64,000 nucleotides of DNA from Vreelandella olivaria (GCF_023507745.1 NZ_JALPZO010000134.1:62001-126000); one strand, 5' to 3'; counted from the first letter of the stretch, positions 1-7,959 are shown. Translations and numbers: made by a program. The notes: a model not told the origin generated them from the sequence alone.

Positions 1-1558
1 CTAAAATTAATTTAAATAGCGTACTTTTTCCTGAACCAGAGCGACCTACTATTGCAACAGAGTCGCCTGCATCAATCATGAAGGAAATGTTCTTCAATAC
101 CCATGGTTCTCCTTCAGCGTAACGATAGGATACATCTCTAAATTCTATTTTTGGCTCTAAACGGCATAGGTCAGTTTCGGAGGTAGGCTCCTCTTCAGGT
201 GTTTCCAGTGCAATATCAGCTAGACGTTCAGCATGTAAAGAGAGCATTTTTATTTGCAATCCCATATCTATCAACTGACTAGCACGCGAAGTAAACTGGC
301 TCTTATAAGCTATGAAAGCTAGTAGCATACCAAGTGAAAGCGATCCTTCTAATACTGAAACACCACCCCAGTAAAGCAAGAACATACTTTCCAAACCAAA
401 TATTAACGTATTTAGACTCGCGAATATCAAAATCATTTTTTGAGTAGCAACGTCTCTATTTTGAACATCAGCCATCATATTTTGCCAATTCGATAGTCGT
501 ATTGATGAGTGATTAAAAAGTTTTAATGGTACAATGGCCCTTAAAGTTTCAAGAAAATAAGCATTCTCTCTTGATGATAAAACAATTCTTTCTTCTGATG
601 CATTACGCAATGGATGATAGAAAACGACTCTCAAAACCATGTATAAAGCAAGTGCCACTAACACAATCATTGTTAAAAAATGGCTGTAAAGCAACATCAT
701 CCCGAAAGTAATTATTGCCACTATCCCATCTAAAACAATCATGACTGCACCATTCGAGAAAACTTGTCGAATAGCAGAAAGTGATTGAAATCTAGACGTG
801 ATATCTCCCAAATGACGCCTTTCAAAAAAAGGCCAAGGCAAATTTACTAGGTGGCGCATTAAGTTTGAAGACCACTGTAAAGATAGCTGCTGGTTTAAGC
901 GAAGCCCCATCCAACCACGCGCCATCTTAAGAAAAAAATCAATTAATAAAAGTAGCCCACCGCCTAAAACAGCTAATAGCAATAGGTCATAGTCAGCTGA
1001 TACTAAAGCCCCATCCACTACCCACTGAGTAACTTGAGGTGTCAATAAAGCAACCATTTCAATCGCAACTGCAATAGCAAAAATGTTGATTAATGCTCGC
1101 TTGAAACCTACAGCTCTGCCAACTAAATCTCGCAGCTGAATTTTAGGCTTTAATTTTGCTGGAACAAAGTCAGCATTTGGGACTAACTCTAAAGCTACCC
1201 CTGTGAAGTGTGGGGATGCATCATCGACTGTAATCTTACGATCCCCCACAGCAGGATCCAGCAAATGCAGCACATTGTTAACGACTTTCTTGAGGACTAC
1301 AAAATGATTCATGTCCCAATGTAAAATACAAGGACATCTTAAATTTTTAATTTCGTCAAGATCCAGCCTTAAAGAACGAGAAGAGAAATTCAAGTCATGT
1401 GAGTACTTAATTAACTGTGAAAGATTTGCGCCTTTAAGAGAGACTGAGAACCTTCTCCTCAGACTTAAAAGATCATGGTGCAAGCCATGATAATTAGAAA
1501 TCATTGCAAGACAAGCCAAACTACACTCTTGACTCTCAGACTGAAGTATTAATTTCAT
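1..1558 (-). CDS. C39-peptidase ABC exporter (PCAT, CvaB-like), 3' part missing
   Basis: Inner-membrane exporter that removes a double-glycine-type leader and secretes the mature peptide. About 519 residues are visible. An N-terminal C39 peptidase domain has the motif QECSLAC with Cys12, His85 in MNHFVVL and Asp101 in LDPAVG as the likely catalytic triad. A transmembrane domain follows (about 165-440), and the nucleotide-binding domain begins with Walker A GRSGSGKST at about 505-513; the rest lies beyond the left edge. The start is the ATG at 1558. It follows the JmjC gene by 66 bp, with a hairpin between them. The nearby HlyD-like gene and CvaC-like precursor fit a colicin V-type type I export system; an outer-membrane TolC is not in view. 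The gene is AT-rich. Family assignment is secure, the substrate is inferred from context. Confidence 0.93.
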   Translation of the reverse strand, partial: MKLILQSESQECSLACLAMISNYHGLHHDLLSLRRRFSVSLKGANLSQLIKYSHDLNFSSRSLRLDLDEIKNLRCPCILHWDMNHFVVLKKVVNNVLHLLDPAVGDRKITVDDASPHFTGVALELVPNADFVPAKLKPKIQLRDLVGRAVGFKRALINIFAIAVAIEMVALLTPQVTQWVVDGALVSADYDLLLLAVLGGGLLLLIDFFLKMARGWMGLRLNQQLSLQWSSNLMRHLVNLPWPFFERRHLGDITSRFQSLSAIRQVFSNGAVMIVLDGIVAIITFGMMLLYSHFLTMIVLVALALYMVLRVVFYHPLRNASEERIVLSSRENAYFLETLRAIVPLKLFNHSSIRLSNWQNMMADVQNRDVATQKMILIFASLNTLIFGLESMFLLYWGGVSVLEGSLSLGMLLAFIAYKSQFTSRASQLIDMGLQIKMLSLHAERLADIALETPEEEPTSETDLCRLEPKIEFRDVSYRYAEGEPWVLKNISFMIDAGDSVAIVGRSGSGKSTLFKLIL

Positions 1559-1589
1559 CAAAAATACATAATAGATAATTTATAATAAA

Positions 1590-1611
1590 AGGCTGGCTAT
1601 AAAACCAGCCT
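1590..1611 (-). terminator. Hairpin with T-rich tail between JmjC gene and exporter gene
   Basis: Perfect 7-bp stem AGGCTGG/CCAGCCT with an 8-nt loop. On the minus strand it is followed by TTTTATTATAAATT, as in an intrinsic terminator or attenuator. It sits just after the stop of the JmjC gene and before the exporter start, so it may limit read-through into the exporter. Termination strength is not known. Confidence 0.55.
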
Positions 1612-1624
1612 CTACTTTAAAATA

Positions 1625-2773
1625 TTAATCAACAAGTTCTATAACATCATTTATGCCTAGCTCAAAAAGCAAAGCATTTACCTTTCTTTTAGAGTTTCCA
1701 TCAAAACTTTCCGCAACGTCAGCAACTGTGCACAAACCTTTATCAAAAACGCTTTTAATAAGATCACCACTTACACTATCAATGTTAATTCTATTTCCAT
1801 TAATCACTACAAAGCCTTCAGAGAAAAATGGCAACGTATTTGCGTTAACTTTTATTTTTTGTGATTCACTCAGAACTCTGACGTCACTATTTCCGAGCAC
1901 ATCCAGCGAAAGCTTAGAGTCAACTCTTTGCTGGCCCAAATAGTCACACATAAATCTTTCATAAACACTCTTATCATCGAGAGAATCACTAATTGAATTT
2001 TTAATAGCAATTAGACTTTCTTTATCATTCTCATAATTATGAAAATTTTTGCGACAGGCCTCTATTTCTGGCATAAAATTCATTAACCATTTTAAAAAAT
2101 CAAACCCCGTTGGTGCAAATGTACCCACAGCTAGATGAAACGTTTCCTCTCCTACAGGGATGGGGTTATGCCACCATCCTCTTGGGATATATAATATATC
2201 ACCTGGTTCAATGACTATATCCATATAAACTTCTTCGGGTTCATCAATGTCAGGCATATCTTTTGCTTGTTGCATATACAAAGGAAGATCAAAACTAGGA
2301 GTCTTTAGTATCCAGCGCTTCCTACCGAAAAGCTGCACTGCAAAAACATCCCTTGTGTCCCAATGGCTTTTATATGACGACTTTGAGCTAAAAGCAGCGT
2401 AACCACTAGTAATCGTCTGTGCGCTAGCATAATTCGCAATCTGATGCACTAAATGACTTATCTTGGGTTCGTTTTTAATCCGATTATAAACGAGAGTAGC
2501 CCCCTTTCTCATATAGTCGTAGATTACAGGCTTTACATAACGATACTCTAATCTACCTACGTTCATATATGATTCCAGATATTCCCTTTTTGGAACTTCA
2601 TAGCCATTCATTAATTTGAACGTTCTATCTGAAGCATCTGCCCTCTCATATATTTCGTTGACATCACTCCATGCCATATCAATATCAGCTATCGCTTTTT
2701 TGAATAGATAAGGCTTTTTATACAAACACTCTTTAAAAAATACTTCTTTTTTTAAACCAAAGTCAATATTCAT
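1625..2773 (-). CDS. JmjC/cupin-4 family 2-oxoglutarate Fe(II) oxygenase
   Basis: Predicted cytosolic non-haem iron dioxygenase of the cupin_4 (YcfD/MINA53/NO66-like) family, which hydroxylates protein side chains. The iron triad is visible as His137-Trp-Asp139 (SHWDTRD) and His202 (PRGWWH); FGRKRWIL and PGDILYIPRGWWH are typical of the fold. The C-terminal ~60 residues look like the winged-helix domain found in ribosomal oxygenases, which could grip a peptide substrate. The ATG at 2773 is preferred because GAGGGTGAT precedes it; an upstream in-frame GTG at 2797 has no Shine-Dalgarno. The length (382) is normal for the family. Lying between the immunity candidate and the exporter, it is inferred to modify the precursor peptide; a housekeeping ribosomal role is the alternative but the genomic context argues against it. 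Confidence 0.85.
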   Translation of the reverse strand: MNIDFGLKKEVFFKECLYKKPYLFKKAIADIDMAWSDVNEIYERADASDRTFKLMNGYEVPKREYLESYMNVGRLEYRYVKPVIYDYMRKGATLVYNRIKNEPKISHLVHQIANYASAQTITSGYAAFSSKSSYKSHWDTRDVFAVQLFGRKRWILKTPSFDLPLYMQQAKDMPDIDEPEEVYMDIVIEPGDILYIPRGWWHNPIPVGEETFHLAVGTFAPTGFDFLKWLMNFMPEIEACRKNFHNYENDKESLIAIKNSISDSLDDKSVYERFMCDYLGQQRVDSKLSLDVLGNSDVRVLSESQKIKVNANTLPFFSEGFVVINGNRINIDSVSGDLIKSVFDKGLCTVADVAESFDGNSKRKVNALLFELGINDVIELVD

Positions 2774-2803
2774 ATCACCCTCATTAATCTCAATCACATT
2801 GAT

Positions 2804-3034
2804 TCAAAAATCATCACTTGAATTAAAAAAACCTGATTCTCTCATATCTTTCTTAACTATTATACACAGAAGAATAAGCATTAGACCTGATATAAAAACT
2901 GCTCTACCATCTCCTGTACTTCCAAAAAACTCTTGATAAAAAGATAGCAACACAGCAAAAGATGCCATTGACAGCAATGTATAGTAAGTCACAAAACACA
3001 AAAACTTAAATCTAAATATATTGATTTTTCCCAT
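2804..3034 (-). CDS. Small two-helix membrane protein, candidate immunity protein
   Basis: A 76-residue protein with two predicted membrane segments (about 12-33 and 47-62), a basic N-terminus and an acidic C-terminus ending SSDDF. No family is recognised. Its size, topology and place directly after the precursor gene are those of immunity proteins for colicin V-type microcins, which protect the producer's inner membrane; this role is inferred only from position and shape. An AGAGAGG element precedes the ATG. It is followed within 30 bp by the JmjC gene start, so the two are probably co-transcribed. It could instead be an accessory membrane factor for export. Confidence 0.7.
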   Translation of the reverse strand: MGKINIFRFKFLCFVTYYTLLSMASFAVLLSFYQEFFGSTGDGRAVFISGLMLILLCIIVKKDMRESGFFNSSDDF

Positions 3035-3065
3035 TTTTACAAAACCTCTCTAAATTTCAACCATA

Positions 3066-3102
3066 TAATTCATGGCAATAGCAATACTATCACCATGAAT
3101 TA
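3066..3102 (-). promoter_or_regulatory. Hairpin directly after the precursor gene
   Basis: Perfect 10-bp inverted repeat TAATTCATGG/CCATGAATTA around a 17-nt loop, 11 bp after the precursor stop codon. It lacks a clear U-run, so it looks more like a 3' stabilising structure or a partial terminator than a full stop. Such structures often raise the level of a precursor mRNA relative to downstream genes. Confidence 0.5.
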
Positions 3103-3113
3103 CTCATAATTAC

Positions 3114-3392
3114 TTAATAGTCTGTACCATCCCCACAGTAGTCATTGCCATCTTCTTGTGAATTTTGATACCAATCATAAGCACCAGCAGCCGCACCTAC
3201 CGCTGCCCCAATAGCCATCCCGTAAACCCCACCCCGCGTTACACCAGACGCAGCACCTTTAGCCACAGCTTTACCAATCACTGTTCCCGCTCCATACCCT
3301 GCCGTACCACCAGTCGCAGTTGCAGTCACTGTATTTGAGGCATCACCTGCTCCAGAAACAATATCCAATTCTGTCAAAGTTAACTCACGCAT
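3114..3392 (-). CDS. Microcin/colicin V-type secreted peptide precursor
   Basis: A 92-residue Gly/Ala-rich peptide. The N-terminus MRELTLTELDIVSGA closely resembles the 15-residue CvaC leader, with the double-glycine-type site here Gly14-Ala15; the C39 exporter should cut after Ala15 and release a 77-residue peptide. The mature part has a Thr/Gly-rich start, repeated GxxxG-like small-residue runs (GGVYGMAIGAAVGAAAGA, about residues 54-71) that could form a membrane helix, and an acidic tail with one Cys (DYCGDGTDY). There is no Ser-rich C-terminus of siderophore-microcins. TAGGAG precedes the ATG with good spacing. Neighbours supply protease, exporter, adaptor and probable immunity. The precursor call is strong; toxicity and modification are inferred. 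Confidence 0.85.
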   Translation of the reverse strand: MRELTLTELDIVSGAGDASNTVTATATGGTAGYGAGTVIGKAVAKGAASGVTRGGVYGMAIGAAVGAAAGAYDWYQNSQEDGNDYCGDGTDY

Positions 3393-3441
3393 AATAACTC
3401 CTAAATTTATAATAAAAATTAAAACTTAATCACTTAATACA

Positions 3442-6168
3442 TTATTGTGAAAAAATTTCAATAGGTTCATATATAGGCAAATACCGCTTAATCACTTCAT
3501 TAATTTCATAGGAAGTTAATTCTGATAGACGCCTCCTTTGTTCAATTACTTGACTCACTGTTACATCTTTTTCAAGCTGTCGATGTATAAAATCAACCAG
3601 AGAACGATCATTATCCAGAGCGACACCAGCACTCTGTAGAAGCATCGTTTTACTCCATTCAACTTCCTCTGGAGCCACACCATCCTCTATAAAGCGTTCA
3701 ACCTCTGACCGGATGATATCTAAAAACTTTTCTTTCTCACCTAATGGATAGTGACTCTGTATAGTGATCCGGCTCTCATTCCCATACGACGGAATATGTG
3801 CTGAAGCTCTGGCATTGTAAGTCATGCCTTCCTGTTCTCTTAAGCGACGGCCTAATCGTGAATTGAGCGGGTCACCACCTAGAATATGAGTTGCCACCAA
3901 TAAAGGCGCAGCATCGTCAGAATCCATCGTCAGCGGGAAGTAAAAACGCCTTAAATAATGCCCTGTAGTCGTGGCATCAGCTTCTACATGCAGGTTTGCT
4001 GAATCTCTATCAGTATGCAGACGTATTGGTCGCTTATGCTCTACTTGGCTACTCCAATCGCCAAATAGCGCTTCTAGGTGCGTCAATATTGCAGCTGAGT
4101 CAATGCCACCCATGATAGTGAGCTTGCCATTGGCTGCCCCGTAAAAGGTTTCATGAAACTCACGGATATCGCGTAATGTGGTAGCTTCAATTGCGGCCTG
4201 CATAGCCTCAGGCATCAGTCGGCGACGAATATCATCAGGCTCAAGCGGTGAATCGGTATAGTCTCTAAGCTCACGACGCGCTACTTGCACTGGCCGCTGA
4301 TCAATTGTTTGCGAAGCGCTAATTAATTGCCGTTTAACAATATCGAACTCTTCCTGGCTCAGTGCTGGTGTTTTCAATATATCGGCCAAAAGCGCCAACA
4401 ATGGCTCTATGCTTTCCCTGGGACTTTCAAAACGAACCCTCAACACGTCGCCGTTGGGGATGATTGAGACACTTGCCCCCAACTCATTGACCTGGTCAAC
4501 GACTTCTTGGTAGCTTGCAGAGTGAGTCCCTCGTATTAGCTGCGTACCTAGAATATCTGTAACGGCATGCAGCCCTCTTAAACTGGCGGTATCTCCAAAG
4601 CGCAGCGTCATCACACCATGGATGCGCGCACTCTCATTTCGCGGCAATAACGCTACTTGCATACCATTACTCAACGAGTGGCGCTCGATCCTCTGCTCTA
4701 TATCACTTATTTCCTGGTTGATACCTTCCAGGTCAACCTCAGATGGCTGAGGCAGCTCAAAAGAAGCATCACTCTGTTCATACCTCGGCATTCCTGTTTT
4801 CACAATATCATTCGTGCTGTTATTACCAGGGAGCAGCAGCCCCGCTACTTGCCGGTCAGCAACCAGGAAATGCTTTGCTTGGCGTTGTACTTCTTCCACT
4901 GTTCGCTCGGGCACACTTTCCCAGCCCAAAAGCAAGCGTTGCCAATCGCCTAGGACAACAGCTTCAGATAGGTACTCAGCGAGCATCTCTGAGTTGCTGG
5001 ATAAGTACTCCATCGTTTGCCGTTCTACACGCAAGGCTCGCTGAAGACTCTCTGCGTTGATCGCCTGATGACCGGCAGTGACCACCGCGTTTTGCAGTTG
5101 TTCGGCTAACGCTTCCAGTGACTGTTCTGGAGCCGCTATGGCTCCAAATAAAAAATAGCCACCTTGTTCAAACGGCAAATACGTTGCGGACACCCCCTGC
5201 GCAGCACCCGGGGCTACTAACGTTTGATAAAGATAGCCATGAGGCTCGCCAGCATAGATATCAGCCAATACGGAAAGTGACCAATGTCTTTCATCTTGGG
5301 CAGGCGGCAGAGAATATCCCAGTACGACACCTGTCATGCCTCCCTGATACGATTCAACTGTTACCGGCCCTGTTATACTGGGCAAATCCAGAGAGGCACG
5401 CTCCGGCAGTGAGGAAGGCTCAAGTTTGGAAAAATGGTTCTCTATCGCATCCAAAGCCACTTCTTCTTGAAAACCGCCGGTAATAACAATAAACGCTCGA
5501 TCCGGACGGTAGTGCCGATCATGAAACTGCCTGATGCTATCTTCAGTAATACGCTGCAATTCATCTGGCTGCCCCAGCACTTGCCGCCCGAAACCAGCAT
5601 CAGGAGTCGCCGCCGCAAACATGCGGCTTATTAGTACGTTAAAAGGGTCTTCCTGGAAAACTTCTCGTTCTCTTGATACAATATCTACTTCCAATGCTAA
5701 GACCGTTTGATCAAAGGATAGGCTTGTCATGCGCTCAGCCTCTAAGGCCAACAGAGCATCCAGTTGGTCCGAGTTAGATTCAAGCACCGTCGTATAACGC
5801 GTACGATCAAAACTGGTGGTAGCATTAAAGGCAATACTTTGTTCTCTAAGTGCATTAATCCACTGCTCCCCTGGACGCTCCACTGTTCCCTTGAACATTA
5901 AATGCTCTAATAAATGTGCGGTGCCGCTTTTTCCCTCAGGATCAGCTAAAGAGCCGACCTGATAAATAACATTAAGAAAAATTTTATTACTGTTATCAGG
6001 AGCCAGAATCAGTCGTAACCCATTCTCAAGTTGGTAAGTTGAAATGTTATTTTCAGCACCTACGTGCCTAGAGCGATCCCCATTAGCATATACTGAAAAT
6101 ACGCACATAATTATAGCTAGCACTAGCTTATCAACCACCTTGTAACAAGGTAACATTTTCAATATCAT
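3442..6168 (-). CDS. Periplasmic M16 (insulinase/pitrilysin) zinc protease
   Basis: A 908-residue two-half M16 peptidase. Residues 14-30 form a signal peptide-like hydrophobic stretch, so it should act in the periplasm. The zinc motif is His85-Leu-Leu-Glu88-His89 followed by a Glu at about 167 (SRERE). The C-terminal half (from about 500) keeps the fold but no second zinc motif, as usual. Its size matches the periplasmic PqqL/FusC-type proteases. It lies between the HlyD gene (31 bp) and the precursor (49 bp), on the same strand and probably in one operon. Roles worth weighing are trimming of the secreted peptide, destruction of re-entering peptide as self-protection, or iron-linked proteolysis as for FusC. 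GC is higher than in the 1-3.4 kb part. Confidence 0.9.
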   Translation of the reverse strand: MILKMLPCYKVVDKLVLAIIMCVFSVYANGDRSRHVGAENNISTYQLENGLRLILAPDNSNKIFLNVIYQVGSLADPEGKSGTAHLLEHLMFKGTVERPGEQWINALREQSIAFNATTSFDRTRYTTVLESNSDQLDALLALEAERMTSLSFDQTVLALEVDIVSREREVFQEDPFNVLISRMFAAATPDAGFGRQVLGQPDELQRITEDSIRQFHDRHYRPDRAFIVITGGFQEEVALDAIENHFSKLEPSSLPERASLDLPSITGPVTVESYQGGMTGVVLGYSLPPAQDERHWSLSVLADIYAGEPHGYLYQTLVAPGAAQGVSATYLPFEQGGYFLFGAIAAPEQSLEALAEQLQNAVVTAGHQAINAESLQRALRVERQTMEYLSSNSEMLAEYLSEAVVLGDWQRLLLGWESVPERTVEEVQRQAKHFLVADRQVAGLLLPGNNSTNDIVKTGMPRYEQSDASFELPQPSEVDLEGINQEISDIEQRIERHSLSNGMQVALLPRNESARIHGVMTLRFGDTASLRGLHAVTDILGTQLIRGTHSASYQEVVDQVNELGASVSIIPNGDVLRVRFESPRESIEPLLALLADILKTPALSQEEFDIVKRQLISASQTIDQRPVQVARRELRDYTDSPLEPDDIRRRLMPEAMQAAIEATTLRDIREFHETFYGAANGKLTIMGGIDSAAILTHLEALFGDWSSQVEHKRPIRLHTDRDSANLHVEADATTTGHYLRRFYFPLTMDSDDAAPLLVATHILGGDPLNSRLGRRLREQEGMTYNARASAHIPSYGNESRITIQSHYPLGEKEKFLDIIRSEVERFIEDGVAPEEVEWSKTMLLQSAGVALDNDRSLVDFIHRQLEKDVTVSQVIEQRRRLSELTSYEINEVIKRYLPIYEPIEIFSQ

Positions 6169-6199
6169 GCTATTTTCTTATCTCTAATTTAGTCAAAGT

Positions 6200-7447
6200 T
6201 TATTGCCAATCACTTTTCCCTAGAACTGAGTAAACTGGCTCTAGCACCCACTCATAAAGTCGACGTTTGTCCTGAAGAATATCAGCCTCAAGCAACATTC
6301 CGACTTGCAGTTTTCGAGGTTCTCCATATACAGAGATATACTGAGACTCCAGGTCAATATTCACCTGGTAGAACAAATTGGAAACATCAGTTATCTCTTG
6401 TTGCAATGTAGTAGCCACATGAGCGGGAAGCTCTTGAACAGCGTAAGGGGTCATCGCAACCGAGGCAACGCTCCCTCTTGTCACGCCAAACTTCTGATAA
6501 GGATAAGCAGCGTGACGAATCAACACGTTTTGCCCTTCCTGTATAAAACCTGCTTGACGAGCACTGACATAGACATGGGCATTTAATTTCACATCATTGG
6601 GTATGAAGCTGGCTAATGGTTGTCCAACATTCACTTGCTGTCCTACATGAATATTTAAGCCCATCACCACCCCATCAAAAGGTGCCGTAACCACCTGCTC
6701 TACACCTATGCTGTTTTCTATCTGCTCCTGCCGAATAAGAGAAATATTGTTTTCAATATCTGCTAGCTCTACTCGGTGCTGTAACTCAATCTCTTGACGC
6801 TGAGCCATGACATTGACGCGTTCACGCTGTAACGTAGATTGGGAACGGCGAAGCGTTTGTTGTTGCCCTTGCAATGTAAGTAGCTCCACTTCCGCCTGCT
6901 GAAGCTCTACTACCGAGGTATAATTTGAACGCATTAACTCTCTATATCTTTCTAGCTGCGCCTCAGCTAAATCAGTACGACGCTCAATTAAATGCAACTC
7001 TGCGACTAACTGCTCTACTTCACTATCAATAGCTTGCAGCCGATTTTCGTAAGCAATTAATTGGCTGTTGAGCTTTTCATATGATAGAGATTGCTGACGC
7101 TCCAAAAGTAGTTTTCGCTGCCTCAATTGTTCTGAAATAATATTTCCTGCACCACCCGACATACCAAATCTCTCGTTTGAAATAACAAACAAAACCTCCC
7201 CAGCCTCAACTAACTGCCCCTCAACCACTCGGAGTTCTTCAAGACGTCCGGTCATATTGGTCGTTAAGCGTAACAACCCATGTTTAGGCATCAATAAACC
7301 ACTTGATGTTGACTTACGGGTATAGGTGCCTAGATAGCTGTATAGCGCTACTAAAATAGAGAATACGAGCGCCAGCACTGCTGCAGCGGTATATCCCCAA
7401 GGTTGGTGGATAAGTACGCTTCCAGGTTTATGGCGTTGTGCCACCAA
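6200..7447 (-). CDS. HlyD/CvaA-family periplasmic adaptor of the peptide exporter
   Basis: Membrane-fusion protein linking the ABC exporter to an outer-membrane channel. It has one N-terminal membrane helix (about 16-38), a lipoyl/barrel segment, a long coiled-coil hairpin (about 120-240, rich in Glu/Gln/Leu) and a beta-barrel end. The start is uncertain. The first usual start codon is TTG at 7447, with GTG next to it. The frame is open upstream to 7486 and encodes SLFRQEAL, which resembles the conserved start of CvaA-type proteins, yet it offers no ATG, GTG or TTG there. A strong AAGGTGAGG lies 4 nt before an in-frame ATC at 7480. It is the first gene of the peptide locus. Confidence 0.9.
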   Translation of the reverse strand: MVAQRHKPGSVLIHQPWGYTAAAVLALVFSILVALYSYLGTYTRKSTSSGLLMPKHGLLRLTTNMTGRLEELRVVEGQLVEAGEVLFVISNERFGMSGGAGNIISEQLRQRKLLLERQQSLSYEKLNSQLIAYENRLQAIDSEVEQLVAELHLIERRTDLAEAQLERYRELMRSNYTSVVELQQAEVELLTLQGQQQTLRRSQSTLQRERVNVMAQRQEIELQHRVELADIENNISLIRQEQIENSIGVEQVVTAPFDGVVMGLNIHVGQQVNVGQPLASFIPNDVKLNAHVYVSARQAGFIQEGQNVLIRHAAYPYQKFGVTRGSVASVAMTPYAVQELPAHVATTLQQEITDVSNLFYQVNIDLESQYISVYGEPRKLQVGMLLEADILQDKRRLYEWVLEPVYSVLGKSDWQ

Positions 7448-7499
7448 TGCCTCTTGCCGAAATAATGACGGATTGTTGATAACGCCTCACCTTAGAAAG

Positions 7500-7546
7500 T
7501 GATTCTCATTTTTTTGGGATATTAAATCATTATCAATAAGAATCAA
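7500..7546 (-). promoter_or_regulatory. Probable promoter of the peptide operon with Fur-like boxes
   Basis: On the minus strand TTGATT (7541-7546), a 16-bp spacer and TAATAT (7519-7524) form a fair sigma70 promoter. The spacer carries TTGATAATGATT and the region just downstream carries AATGAGAATCA (7500-7510); both resemble Fur-box half-sites. This suggests iron-responsive repression, as for colicin V. The match is by eye and not scored. Confidence 0.55.
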
Positions 7547-7571
7547 GTGCAATAATGCAATTTAATAAATG

Positions 7572-7620
7572 TCTTACATCCCTATAGCAAATATCTTACA
7601 TCCCTATAGCAAATGTCTTA
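7572..7620. repeat. 22-bp tandem direct repeat, 2 copies plus a partial third
   Basis: The unit TCTTACATCCCTATAGCAAA plus two bases occurs at 7572 and 7594 with one base change in the last two positions, and its first seven bases recur at 7616. It lies between the peptide promoter and the transposase remnant. It is too short for a CRISPR array. It may be part of a decayed insertion-sequence end or a slippage duplication. Confidence 0.75.
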
Positions 7621-7632
7621 CAAAACAGATGG

Positions 7633-7803
7633 CAGATTTCCTACAGAGATGCCCTTTCCCCCCTGGAAGGGCCAGCAAGGGTTAATGAGCGTTGGTCAAT
7701 TGACGTTATTGCTGGTCAGCGATCAAATGGTTGTCGCTTACAGGTGCTTAATACAGAGGACGACTTATCACGGGAACCGTTGGGTCAGTGGTATCCGTAT
7801 TGA
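7633..7803 (+). pseudogene. Remnant of an IS3-family transposase (OrfB integrase core)
   Basis: One frame reads about 55 codons to a TGA at 7801, including RVNERWSIDVIAGQ and LNTEDDLSRE. This resembles the start of the rve integrase core of IS3-family OrfB (pattern N-x-R-W-S-x-D-x(n)-R-x-L-x-V-L-x-x-x-D-x-x-S-R-E), containing the first catalytic Asp. No start codon, upstream OrfA or downstream DDE remainder is visible and no terminal inverted repeats were found, so it is a fragment. It marks past mobile-element activity at the edge of the AT-rich island. Recognition was by eye. Confidence 0.6.
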
Positions 7804-7927
7804 TGAGTGGATATCGGGTGCTTGCGGGCTGGGGCATGGTGAGGGAGCATCTTGGTAGGTATAAGATGCGGGGTGACAGGATAGCGGCCTGCTGTGGCTG
7901 CGCTAACGGTTACTCATGCAGTCAACA

Positions 7928-7959
7928 CCGCCTGACTAACACAAGCCAGGCGGCTTTTT
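7928..7959 (+). terminator. Intrinsic terminator, plus strand
   Basis: 7-bp stem CCGCCTG/CAGGCGG followed by CTTTTT on the plus strand. No intact plus-strand gene lies before it, so it is probably left from a disrupted transcription unit. It also abuts the 3' end of the DUF192 gene on the other strand, where the T-run is absent. Confidence 0.65.

Noticed and set aside
3114-3392. Siderophore-type (class IIb) microcin
   Set aside because: The C-terminus lacks the Ser-rich segment that carries the siderophore, and no glycosyltransferase or esterase genes for it are in view.
4657-5634. Several plus-strand open frames opposite the M16 gene
   Set aside because: They overlap each other and the well-supported protease, with no start signals or domains; they are antisense shadows.
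7572-7620. Possible CRISPR array
   Set aside because: Units are back to back with no spacers, only about 2.3 copies are present, and there are no cas genes nearby.
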